Positions 8,072-15,950 of a stretch of 15,982 bases of DNA are shown in pieces (the first letter of the stretch is position 1; every line of letters begins with the position of its first letter). Below the pieces are notes generated by a model, which was not told the origin of the DNA, did no database searches, and saw only the letters and a program-made list of their open reading frames with translations. The position numbers and the translations under genes were made by a program. Location: the NCBI GenBank assembly GCA_945637225.1, contig CALZDE010000023.1:1-15982 (forward strand), read 5' to 3'. The stretch comes from an uncultured Selenomonadaceae bacterium (GTDB lineage: Bacteria > Bacillota > Negativicutes > Selenomonadales > Selenomonadaceae).

Positions 8072-9054
8072 GGAAAAAGCGGAAATTAATAAGATTTATA
8101 CTTATTATAGCTATTGCGGTAGCAGGCTTTTTCGGCTGGCAAAAATTCCATCAGGAAATACTGGTAACTGATGGCAATAGCAGAAATATTGATGATTTGA
8201 GTAACCTGTGGAATGCTGATAAGGAGGTAGCGGCGGCTAAGGAAAAACTGGCAAAATCTCCTGAGGAAGCATTGGTTATTACCACCAAAATTGATAATAA
8301 GCCAGAAGTAGCTATTGTTTTTGATGGTCTGCCAGACCGTATTCTCACTGCAAAGCTGATTGATATTTTACAGAAATATGACTCAAAGGCGGCGTTTTTT
8401 GCTGAAGGACAAAATGCAGGTGAAGATATAGAGACTATGAAGCTTATTGCTGAAAGCGGTCAGCAGGTAGGAAACTATACTTTTGTTGGTGTGAGCCATG
8501 TGGAAAAGCTTCCTGTGGATAGTCTTTTGACAGAGCTTTGTACTGCTCAGAAGGTAATAAATCTTCAGATGGCTAGAACGCCTACTATGTTTAGGGCACA
8601 TCACAGTGAGTATACTTCAGATGTGTTAAAGGCAGTTAATGCCGCTGGTATAGAGACGGCAGTAAAGAGCAATGTGACTATTGATATGAATGAAATTAAC
8701 AGCCTTAATGATGCAATAAAGGTGGCAGCACCAATTCCTTTTGGCAGCATAATTGCAATTCAGATTGGACGTCCGGTAGAAATTCCTGTACAGGAAAGCG
8801 GTAAGACTGATGAACGTCCTGCAATAGATAAAAAGCCTACAGTTGTGGACCCTAAAGAGAAAAATATTCAGCATACCGCTGATACCGCCACACGTTTGGA
8901 ATGGCTTTTGCTGGCTTTGGGACAAAGAGGTATAAAGGCAGTAGATGTTGCTAGCTTTAGAAAGATTAAATATGTTCCAGCGGCAGCTCCACAGCCTGCA
9001 AATAATAACGGAAATAACACTGCAAATAAAACTCCCGATACAGCAAAGAGGTGA
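8068..9054 (+). CDS. Membrane-anchored degenerate NodB-fold (polysaccharide deacetylase-like) protein
   Basis: A 328-residue protein with a basic start (MRKKRK) and one hydrophobic segment (8-23), probably an uncleaved anchor with the rest outside the inner membrane. Residues 79-235 follow the order of NodB/CE4 landmarks but with key residues changed. VFDGLP (84-89) replaces TFDDGP, losing the second Asp (metal ligand). GNYTF (135-139) replaces GNHTW, losing the first metal His. FRAHHS (175-180) replaces FRPPYG. It is therefore predicted to be catalytically dead and to act in binding or assembly. The tail (302-328) is Pro/Ala/Asn-rich and low in complexity. The ATG (8068) overlaps the upstream TGA as ATGA with GGAG just before; an in-frame TTG at 8059 is less likely. 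A divergent but active enzyme cannot be ruled out from sequence alone. Confidence 0.82.
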   Translation: MRKKRKLIRFILIIAIAVAGFFGWQKFHQEILVTDGNSRNIDDLSNLWNADKEVAAAKEKLAKSPEEALVITTKIDNKPEVAIVFDGLPDRILTAKLIDILQKYDSKAAFFAEGQNAGEDIETMKLIAESGQQVGNYTFVGVSHVEKLPVDSLLTELCTAQKVINLQMARTPTMFRAHHSEYTSDVLKAVNAAGIETAVKSNVTIDMNEINSLNDAIKVAAPIPFGSIIAIQIGRPVEIPVQESGKTDERPAIDKKPTVVDPKEKNIQHTADTATRLEWLLLALGQRGIKAVDVASFRKIKYVPAAAPQPANNNGNNTANKTPDTAKR

Positions 9055-9059
9055 GAGCT

Positions 9060-10916
9060 TTGGCAGAAAATGATATTTTAACAGAAGAAAAGAAAGACAG
9101 AAGACTGCTGTCTCATGTTCCTGATGCGGATGGACATCGTACCAATAGAGACCGTCGCCGTATCAAGCGTGATAAAGACGGAAATGAAGAAAAGATTTCT
9201 TTTCAGGAATATGTAAATAGTGAAAAACAGGGTCAGCGATATGAGGTTGATTTGCCTGTTGAAATTGTTTATTATAATCTTAAAGGTAAAAAAATAAAGA
9301 TAAAGGCGTTAATTACAGATATATCCTCTACTGGTGTATTAATTGAACTGCCTGACGATGGCTATGACGATTTAGCTGAAAATACCATGGCAGAGCTGAC
9401 ATTTGAAATTACGGCTGGTTCTATGCCTGAAGGTTACGAAATGAACGTAAAAAAGATGAAGGCTAAATGTGTTCGTCGTGTCCCTGTAGGGGAGGGTGTT
9501 TTTCGGTGCGGTTTTCAGTTTTCTGAGCCATTAGCACAGTACGTAAACCGTAAGAGAGGCCGTTATTTACTGGCAATAGCTTCCTTCTTTTTACTGTGCG
9601 TAAGTCTCGTTATTGTCTTAATGCGTGTAGAATCCGTAGTGTATTTTAAATTCAATAAGTTTTTATACATGTACAGTATTATAGCGGCGGTATTTTTGCT
9701 GACACGTTATTTATTCGCTACCTTTTACAGACCAGTGGATATTGATGAAAACTTTACACCGGGTGTTACGATTATAATTCCCTGCTTTAATGAAGAAGAA
9801 TGGATTCAGCGTACTATTTTAAGCTGTATGAATCAGGATTATCCGCCGGATAAATTGCAGGTGCTGGTTATAGATGACCATTCAAATGACCGCTCGGTGG
9901 ATAAGATTAATGAAATGATAACAATGCTACGAGATGAGGGCGACCGTTATCTGATTAATGAACGTCTTAATTATTATGTTCAGCCGATAAATCAGGGAAA
10001 ACGTGAGGCTATGGCTGTTGGTGCAAGGCTGGCAAAGCATGAATTACTGGTCTTTGTAGATTCAGACAGTTTCCTTGATCCTTTTGCAGTAAGAAACATT
10101 GTACAGCCATTTAAGGATAAGGAAATGGGAGGTGTTTCTGGCAGAACCGATGTAGCAAATACCTACACAAATGCCCTTACCAAAATGCAGTCGGTACGTT
10201 ATTATATAGCCTTCCGTGTAATGAAGGCGGCAGAGGGATATTTTGATGCAGTTACCTGTTTGTCAGGCCCTCTTTCCTGCTATCGTAAGGATTTGGTTTT
10301 GAAGTATTCTGATGCATGGCTTAATCAGACTTTCCTCGGTCAGCGTGCTACCTTTGGTGACGACCGAAGCATGACAAATTTCATTTTGCGCTATAATCGT
10401 ACTACCTATCAGGATACAGCGGTTTGCAGTACCATTGTACCTAATCAGTACAAAACATTTTTAAAACAGCAGATGAGATGGAAGCGTTCATGGCTGAGAG
10501 AATCTATTATTGGTGCTACTTATATGTGGAAGAAAGAACCGTTTATGAGCCTTTGCTTTTACATGGGCTTAGTAGTGCCTATCGCTGCTCCGGTGGTTGT
10601 GCTTTATAATCTTATTTACGTGCCTATTACGCATCGTGTTTTTCCAACAACCTTTATTTTGGGCTTATTGATGATGGCTCTTTTAATGAGTATGGCACAG
10701 CTGTTTTTGCGCAGGTCAAGTACGTGGATTTATGGAATGTGGTTCTGCATTTATTATGAAGCTGTTCTTCTTTGGCAGATGCCTGTTGCTTGGTTTACCT
10801 TTTGGAAATCCACTTGGGGAACTCGCATGACACCTGCTGATTTAGAGGAATTAGCTAAAAAGAAGGCAAAAGAGGAAGCAGAGAAAAATCCAGAGAAGGA
10901 AGGTACCAGCCCATGA
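9060..10916 (+). CDS. PilZ-GT2 fusion: c-di-GMP-responsive hyaluronan-synthase-like polysaccharide synthase
   Basis: A 618-residue inner-membrane processive glycosyltransferase. Residues about 56-160 form a PilZ domain: KQGQR (56-60) stands where RxxxR is expected, with Lys for the first Arg, and DISSTG (87-92) fits (D/N)xSxxG. Two membrane segments (168-190, 199-222) precede the GT2 domain. Its motifs are IDDHS (271-275), DSD (334-336), SGPLSCYRK (402-410), GDDR (433-436), and QQMRW (470-474) fitting QxxRW. Further membrane segments lie at about 495-520, 528-549 and 556-580, followed by WGTR (586-589). SGPLS, GDDR, QQxRW and WGTR together resemble class I hyaluronan synthases and NodC rather than BcsA. 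The TTG at 9060 is preferred over GTG 9051 because GAGGTGA (9048-9054) lies five bases before it. It should polymerise UDP-sugars and extrude the chain, using the upstream dehydrogenase's product. The PilZ domain at the N terminus differs from BcsA, where it is C-terminal. Confidence 0.9.
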   Translation: MAENDILTEEKKDRRLLSHVPDADGHRTNRDRRRIKRDKDGNEEKISFQEYVNSEKQGQRYEVDLPVEIVYYNLKGKKIKIKALITDISSTGVLIELPDDGYDDLAENTMAELTFEITAGSMPEGYEMNVKKMKAKCVRRVPVGEGVFRCGFQFSEPLAQYVNRKRGRYLLAIASFFLLCVSLVIVLMRVESVVYFKFNKFLYMYSIIAAVFLLTRYLFATFYRPVDIDENFTPGVTIIIPCFNEEEWIQRTILSCMNQDYPPDKLQVLVIDDHSNDRSVDKINEMITMLRDEGDRYLINERLNYYVQPINQGKREAMAVGARLAKHELLVFVDSDSFLDPFAVRNIVQPFKDKEMGGVSGRTDVANTYTNALTKMQSVRYYIAFRVMKAAEGYFDAVTCLSGPLSCYRKDLVLKYSDAWLNQTFLGQRATFGDDRSMTNFILRYNRTTYQDTAVCSTIVPNQYKTFLKQQMRWKRSWLRESIIGATYMWKKEPFMSLCFYMGLVVPIAAPVVVLYNLIYVPITHRVFPTTFILGLLMMALLMSMAQLFLRRSSTWIYGMWFCIYYEAVLLWQMPVAWFTFWKSTWGTRMTPADLEELAKKKAKEEAEKNPEKEGTSP

Positions 10917-13096
10917 GAAGCAGAAGAAGTAACCGTGGAGAAAATTCAAATGGGGATGGTTTTTCTTTTAGCAAGTTTTTAAATTCAATTACACCGCATT
11001 TTAAGCGAAAAAATAAAGATGGTGAAATTTCACCTAACCGCAAAAAAAGAAAAAATTTTAATAATGGTGCAGATGGAGAAGTTCCTTTACATCAGAAAGT
11101 TTTTCAGTTAATCAAGCAGGAAAGGCAGAAGCATAGAGCAGAAATAACTGCTGTAGATTTAGACCCTTTGACAAATCGTCCAAAGCTTGTGCCTATTACA
11201 GAAACAGACCCGGCATTATATGAAATGATGGGAGATGCTGAATATACCCGCAAAAAATACAGGATAAAGGTATTTAGAACTATTTTGCAGATAGTAACTA
11301 TTGCCTGCCTTGTGCTGGTTGTATATATGGCACTTTTCTACACAACGGTCTATCAGCCTGCTGAGGAAAGAGATGGAATAACAACAGGTGCAGAAGATAC
11401 TGGTTTTATTGCATTATCTTATTTTGGAGTAGACAGAGTTGGCAATACATCTGACCTTATCGGCATTGAAAAGCTTAATGAGCATTTAGGTGCATTGAAG
11501 AAACAGGGTTATGTGACAATAACTCAGGAAGATATTGAAAATTACTATATTGACGGTAAGCCGTTGCCTAAGAAATCATTGTTTTTGATGTTTGAGGATG
11601 GCAGACGTGATACAGCAATTTTTGCACAGAGTGCCTTGGAGAAATATAATTATAAGGCTACAGTTCTTACCTACCCAGAAAAGTTTGATAATAAGGATCC
11701 AAAATTCCTTTTACCTGATGAGCTGATGGATTTGGAAAAATCAACCTTCTGGGAAATGGGTACCAATGGTTATCGTCTGCAGTACATTAATGTTTTTGAC
11801 CGCTATGATAATTATATTGGTGAAATTGACCCTCTGCGTTATGCAGAAATTCGCAGCTGTCTTGGCCGTAAGTACAATCATTACCTCATGGATTATATCC
11901 GCGATAAAAATTATATGCCAAAGGAAAGCTATGAGCATATGAAGCGGAGAATAAGCTATGATTATGAAAGACTTCGTGATATTTATACCGATGAATTAGG
12001 TACAGTTCCGGGGCTTTACAGTCTCATGCATGCCAATACAGGTCAGTTTGGCAATAATCCAAATGTAAGCAAGGTAAATGAAAAATGGATTCGTGAGCTG
12101 TTTACCATGAATTTCAATCGTGAGGGCTATTGCTTTAATCAGAGAAACAGCAGTATGTATGATTTGACCCGTATGCAGCCACAGCCTTATTGGCCAATTA
12201 ATCATCTGCTCATGCGTATCAAATATGATATAAATCAGGATATTACCTTTGAACAGGGAAATTCTGATAAATACGATACCTTTGAACTGATGCAGGGTGC
12301 GGCAGAAATGAAGGACGAAACCTATACTCTGACTACGATACCTCATTCCTATGCTTTGGCTAAATTAAAGGATAGTCAGAATTTCAAGGATATAAGAGTA
12401 AAGGTACAGCTTCAGGGTAATGCCTTTGGCACACAGAAGATTTTGCTCCGTTCCAATGATGAGCGTACTCAGTACATATCTGTGGGAATTGCCAATGGAT
12501 GTTTTATAGTAGAAGAAAAAGTAAATGGCAATAACCGTGAAATTTACAAAGAAAAATTAAGCGTTATTGACGGTGAGCCTGTTTTATCTGTAGATGAAGA
12601 CAGGCAGAGGGTAGAAATTGAGGAATACAATGCCTTTGCCCGTTATGCTGATTCACCAGCGATGGCACAGGAGTATCTTGCTAGAGCAGAACAGCGTAAG
12701 CAGGATAATGAGCCTACCGTAGAAAATGGTGCACAGCCATACAATGACCCTGTAAGCTTCCATAGCAGAGCATTTAGAAATCTTGATATAAGTATCAATA
12801 AAGATAAGCTTTCTGTCAGCATTGATGATAAAAAGGTTGTCGATGAGGTTGAGATTTCTAATAATCAGCCAGGTTCTTTATTCCTTGTTTCCAGCTGGAA
12901 TAATGAAGCATGGAGTCAGCGTAATTTAGCTGATGATGTGTATGATGGTGTATTCAAGAAATTAGAGGTTTATAATATATTCCAGGAACAGGATAATATT
13001 ATGTATACCATGTCACCAGAAGGATGGGAGCTGGCAAAGCTTCGTTTAAAGGAGATTGGTCTTAGTATTATAGATTTTGCTGTAAATTATTTCTAA
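10913..13096 (+). CDS. Membrane-anchored PgaB-like pseudo-deacetylase with C-terminal beta-sandwich
   Basis: A 727-residue bitopic protein. Residues 1-118 are very basic and probably cytoplasmic; residues 121-144 form one membrane helix; the rest should lie outside the inner membrane. Residues 164-440 follow the PgaB/IcaB-type NodB layout: an N-terminal strand and 'hL..Lk..GY' helix (191-200), KPLPKKSLFLMFEDG (216-230), then WEMGTNGY (280-287). The catalytic Asp-Asp pair is Glu-Asp (FEDG), and the metal-binding H-x3-H after 'E.G' is missing (TNGYRLQ), so deacetylation seems lost. Residues about 475-690 are strand-rich with regular alternation, resembling a concanavalin/LamG-like beta-sandwich split by a charged insert (570-612), likely a glycan-binding unit. 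The ATG overlaps the synthase stop as ATGA. A role guiding the nascent chain is inferred; the long cytoplasmic tail could contact the synthase. Confidence 0.82.
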   Translation: MRSRRSNRGENSNGDGFSFSKFLNSITPHFKRKNKDGEISPNRKKRKNFNNGADGEVPLHQKVFQLIKQERQKHRAEITAVDLDPLTNRPKLVPITETDPALYEMMGDAEYTRKKYRIKVFRTILQIVTIACLVLVVYMALFYTTVYQPAEERDGITTGAEDTGFIALSYFGVDRVGNTSDLIGIEKLNEHLGALKKQGYVTITQEDIENYYIDGKPLPKKSLFLMFEDGRRDTAIFAQSALEKYNYKATVLTYPEKFDNKDPKFLLPDELMDLEKSTFWEMGTNGYRLQYINVFDRYDNYIGEIDPLRYAEIRSCLGRKYNHYLMDYIRDKNYMPKESYEHMKRRISYDYERLRDIYTDELGTVPGLYSLMHANTGQFGNNPNVSKVNEKWIRELFTMNFNREGYCFNQRNSSMYDLTRMQPQPYWPINHLLMRIKYDINQDITFEQGNSDKYDTFELMQGAAEMKDETYTLTTIPHSYALAKLKDSQNFKDIRVKVQLQGNAFGTQKILLRSNDERTQYISVGIANGCFIVEEKVNGNNREIYKEKLSVIDGEPVLSVDEDRQRVEIEEYNAFARYADSPAMAQEYLARAEQRKQDNEPTVENGAQPYNDPVSFHSRAFRNLDISINKDKLSVSIDDKKVVDEVEISNNQPGSLFLVSSWNNEAWSQRNLADDVYDGVFKKLEVYNIFQEQDNIMYTMSPEGWELAKLRLKEIGLSIIDFAVNYF

Positions 13097-13132
13097 AAAT
13101 GTAAACTTGTTTTTATTTTACAGGTGAAGAAT

Positions 13133-14197
13133 ATGAAGTATTTAAGAAATATATTATTATTATGCTTTGCACTGCTGATAGTAACTGGGTGCGGTGCTCA
13201 GCCAAGACCAACCAGTCATGGCCCCGTTGATTTAGGAAGCTGGATAGTTTACTGGGATGCAGGCAGGGGACTTCAGGAGTTAAAGTCAGAAAAAGCCTTA
13301 AAAAATGTATCACTGTTTTCTGCAAGCTTTGATAAAAATGATGAACTTTGCCTGCCGGTAATGTTCCTAAAACCAGATAAGCCAGACGATAAGGACAGCA
13401 CGATTACCTATGCCGAAATGGTGCAGGAGCTCAAAAAGATGAAAGTCGATGATGTTTATATCTGCATTAATAACGACGTAATGAAGGATGGCAATCAGGA
13501 AGTAGCAAAGCTGAAGGATTTAGATGTTTTAAGGCGTGTTTTAGCAGATGATGAAGCAATAGAGGCACATGCTGATTCCATAATCAATTTAGCGAAGGAG
13601 CTTAAATGCGATGGCGTTGAAATAGATTATGAACGCTTATGGAAAAAGGAAAGCGATGACGATTTAAGGAAAGGCTTTTTACAGCTGACTTATAAATTAC
13701 AGAGAAAAGCAGTAAAGGAAAATCTGAAGCTGAGAATTGTTTTAGAGCCATCTGTTGACATGGGTGCTGATTTCTGTAAGGGGCCTGAGTACGTAGTAAT
13801 GCTTTATAATTTATATGGCGGTCACAGTGGTCCTGGTCCAAAGGCGGATTATGATTTTATAGAAAAAACAATCAAAAAAATGTCAAAGCTTCCTGACAAT
13901 AAATCAGTTGCTATTTCAACTGGCGGCTGTATATGGGAAGCAGATAAAAAGGGCAGATTTATTACAGAGGATGAAGTATTAAAGCTGGCTGATGAAGCCA
14001 AAGCAAAGCCTGAACGCGATAATGAAAATGCCGCACTTCATTTTAAATACAGCGATAAAAATGGCAAGGATATAGAGGTGTGGTATGCTGATGGGGAAAC
14101 CTTGACAAGCTGGATTGCAGAGTCTGACAGGCAGGGAATTTCTCAGATTTATTTATGGCGTTTAGGCGGCAATACTACAATTAATCAAGTAAAATGA
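13133..14197 (+). CDS. GH18-like lipoprotein, putative periplasmic glycan hydrolase
   Basis: A 354-residue lipoprotein: a hydrophobic signal ends in the lipobox VTGC with Cys20 as the acylated residue. The body resembles GH18 TIM-barrel proteins of the YaaH/chitinase group. DGVEIDYE (160-167) fits DxxDxDxE with Glu in place of the middle Asp, and keeps the presumed catalytic acid Glu167 and Asp165. LYNLYG (224-229) is at the place of the family's 'M.YD' strand. LWRLGG (341-346) matches the C-terminal Trp strand. GH18 enzymes cleave beta-1,4 GlcNAc-containing polymers using the substrate N-acetyl group, so a GlcNAc- or HexNAc-type polymer fits the rest of the operon. The ATG at 13133 is chosen over GTG 13124 because AGGTGA (13122-13127) lies five bases before it. 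It may trim or edit the chain, as the hydrolase domain of PgaB or PelA does; this is inference. Confidence 0.83.
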   Translation: MKYLRNILLLCFALLIVTGCGAQPRPTSHGPVDLGSWIVYWDAGRGLQELKSEKALKNVSLFSASFDKNDELCLPVMFLKPDKPDDKDSTITYAEMVQELKKMKVDDVYICINNDVMKDGNQEVAKLKDLDVLRRVLADDEAIEAHADSIINLAKELKCDGVEIDYERLWKKESDDDLRKGFLQLTYKLQRKAVKENLKLRIVLEPSVDMGADFCKGPEYVVMLYNLYGGHSGPGPKADYDFIEKTIKKMSKLPDNKSVAISTGGCIWEADKKGRFITEDEVLKLADEAKAKPERDNENAALHFKYSDKNGKDIEVWYADGETLTSWIAESDRQGISQIYLWRLGGNTTINQVK

Positions 14198-14212
14198 GGC
14201 AGGTGAATTGCA

Positions 14213-15922
14213 GTGCAGAAGATATTAGTTGCGGTTTTTCTTTTATTAACTGTTTTTACTTCTTCGGCTGATGCGGCAATAGAACGTCAGAAGTTTATAA
14301 CGACCATTGAGCCAGCTGTTATATTTACCTTTGGCGGTTTATCCAGAAAAAGCTCTGTTGAAGACATTCTGAACCGTATGGATGAAAATCATATGCGTGG
14401 AACCTTCTTCGTAACAGAAAGAGAGCTAAAGCGTAATAAGGAAAATATTGATTTAATTGTTGCGCATGGACAGGAATTAGGTATCGGCTTAAGAGTGAAT
14501 GTTGACCCTAAAAAGCCTGACAACTGCCAGTCACTTCAGGAGCAGATTCAGCGTATCAGAGGAATGCTCAAAGAGTATTACGGCATAGAAACCAATTTGG
14601 TACGTGACCTTTATGGTTACAATGATGATTTCGTTTTTGAGGCAGTAGAAAAGGAAAATTGTCTCCTTATCGGTCAGACTGTAAATGTGGTAAACAGCAA
14701 GCATAAATCAGAACAAAATGCCGATGAGGTTATGCAGAAGATTTTCAGTAAGGGTGTTGTATCTTTAGGCAGAGGTCAGATCGTATATATCAGAACAGAT
14801 TATTACGATAATGAGACTTTAGCTGGTGATATGATGATGGCGGTTAAAAAGGAAAAAGTAGATAATATCGCCTATCGTACCTTTGATGATTCACCTGAAT
14901 TAAATCCAGAAAATGATTCTGCATATTACATTGCCAGTGTCGGTGATGTATTAAGCAAACAGGATAAATTATACGAATATCCTGTAAACAGAATGGAAGT
15001 ACCAACAGAGCTTTTGCCGGAAACTATTGCAGAACCTGTCGACAAGAAAAACTTTTCTAAAGAATTTCGCCGCCGTTACATAGGTTCTCCAACTGTAGAT
15101 GGCACAAACCGTATGCTGGGTTTTTCCATGGGCGATATTAATCGTTCAGATCGTTCCGGCATTATAAAAAATGCGGCATCAAAAACTATTTTCCTCACCT
15201 TTGATGACTGGGGAAATGATGATTCTGTAAATAAATTATTATACGTGCTGAGAAAGCATAAGGTGCCAGGAACTTTCTTCATAATTACCTGGAATATGCC
15301 AAATAATCCAAACCTCCTGCGTGCTATTGCGATGGATGGACATGAAATCGGCAGTCATACAAATGGGCATAAGTCGATGGCGGTTTATAATGAAAAAACA
15401 AATCGTCAGGAAGCTATGATGAACAAAGAGGATTATGCTGAGGATGTAGCTTCTGCCTACACAAAGCTTGTGGATGTAGTTGGTGATGTGAAGGTGGATG
15501 GCAGATATTCCCTTACACGTATGTTCAGGCCACCTACGCTGGCTATTAACAGAGACGGCATACAATCACTATTTGATGCTGGCTACAGCTATATAGTATC
15601 AGGCTTTGAAAGTACCAGTGACTATGCGGCAGTTATGCTTCCAGCTATGGTAGGTGCGATTCAGACAGGTATCTATGATGAAAATAATCAGGTGAGAAGC
15701 GGTTCTATACTGGTTATGCACATGACCTCCGGTGCAAAGTATACAGCAAGAGCACTGGATATTATGCTGACTGAAAATGAGAAACGCAAGGATGATGACC
15801 CTCTGAAATTCTATGTGGGAAGATTAGGCGACTATCTGGTGCCTGGCTATGACCAGAATATGAAAGAGGCGCATAACGAAATTAATTCTGCAATTATCAG
15901 CAGAACAGATACCAATAATTAA
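14213..15922 (+). CDS. Secreted tandem NodB/CE4 protein: degenerate N-domain, intact C-terminal polysaccharide deacetylase
   Basis: A 569-residue exported protein with a signal peptide (1-22, ending SADAA). Residues about 35-225 form a first NodB-like domain: FTFGG (38-42) replaces TFDDG, GTFFVTE (63-69) is kept, but HGQELGIGLR (85-94) has no H-x3-H, so it is probably inactive. Residues about 323-540 form a second domain with all the main CE4 landmarks: TFDDW (329-333) with Asp331 and Asp332, HTNGH (382-386) giving both metal His, FRPP (438-441) and LVMHM with His503. Trp replaces the usual Gly after the Asp pair. This domain should remove N-acetyl groups from the polymer in the periplasm. 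The start is GTG 14213, six bases after AGGTGA (14201-14206) and 15 bases past the lipoprotein stop. It is the last gene before the operon terminator and the only apparently active deacetylase of the set. Confidence 0.88.
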   Translation: MQKILVAVFLLLTVFTSSADAAIERQKFITTIEPAVIFTFGGLSRKSSVEDILNRMDENHMRGTFFVTERELKRNKENIDLIVAHGQELGIGLRVNVDPKKPDNCQSLQEQIQRIRGMLKEYYGIETNLVRDLYGYNDDFVFEAVEKENCLLIGQTVNVVNSKHKSEQNADEVMQKIFSKGVVSLGRGQIVYIRTDYYDNETLAGDMMMAVKKEKVDNIAYRTFDDSPELNPENDSAYYIASVGDVLSKQDKLYEYPVNRMEVPTELLPETIAEPVDKKNFSKEFRRRYIGSPTVDGTNRMLGFSMGDINRSDRSGIIKNAASKTIFLTFDDWGNDDSVNKLLYVLRKHKVPGTFFIITWNMPNNPNLLRAIAMDGHEIGSHTNGHKSMAVYNEKTNRQEAMMNKEDYAEDVASAYTKLVDVVGDVKVDGRYSLTRMFRPPTLAINRDGIQSLFDAGYSYIVSGFESTSDYAAVMLPAMVGAIQTGIYDENNQVRSGSILVMHMTSGAKYTARALDIMLTENEKRKDDDPLKFYVGRLGDYLVPGYDQNMKEAHNEINSAIISRTDTNN

Positions 15923-15950
15923 AGTCGGTTTCAAAATGATATGGTATTTT

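Noticed and set aside
9060..10916. Reading the operon as a plain hyaluronan capsule (hasA-hasB) locus
   Set aside because: The synthase motifs are HAS-like, but the dehydrogenase signature is of the UDP-HexNAc type and the deacetylase, GH18-like and barrel genes have no place in a has operon.
9060..10916. Calling the synthase cellulose synthase BcsA
   Set aside because: PilZ is at the N terminus, there is no BcsB/BcsZ/BcsC set, and SGPLS/GDDR/WGTR fit HAS/NodC better.
13100..13122. Inverted repeat TGTAAA...TTTACA between the PgaB-like and lipoprotein genes
   Set aside because: The stem is only 6 bp and A/T-rich with an 11-base loop and no T tract after it; too weak for a terminator, though it touches the next Shine-Dalgarno.
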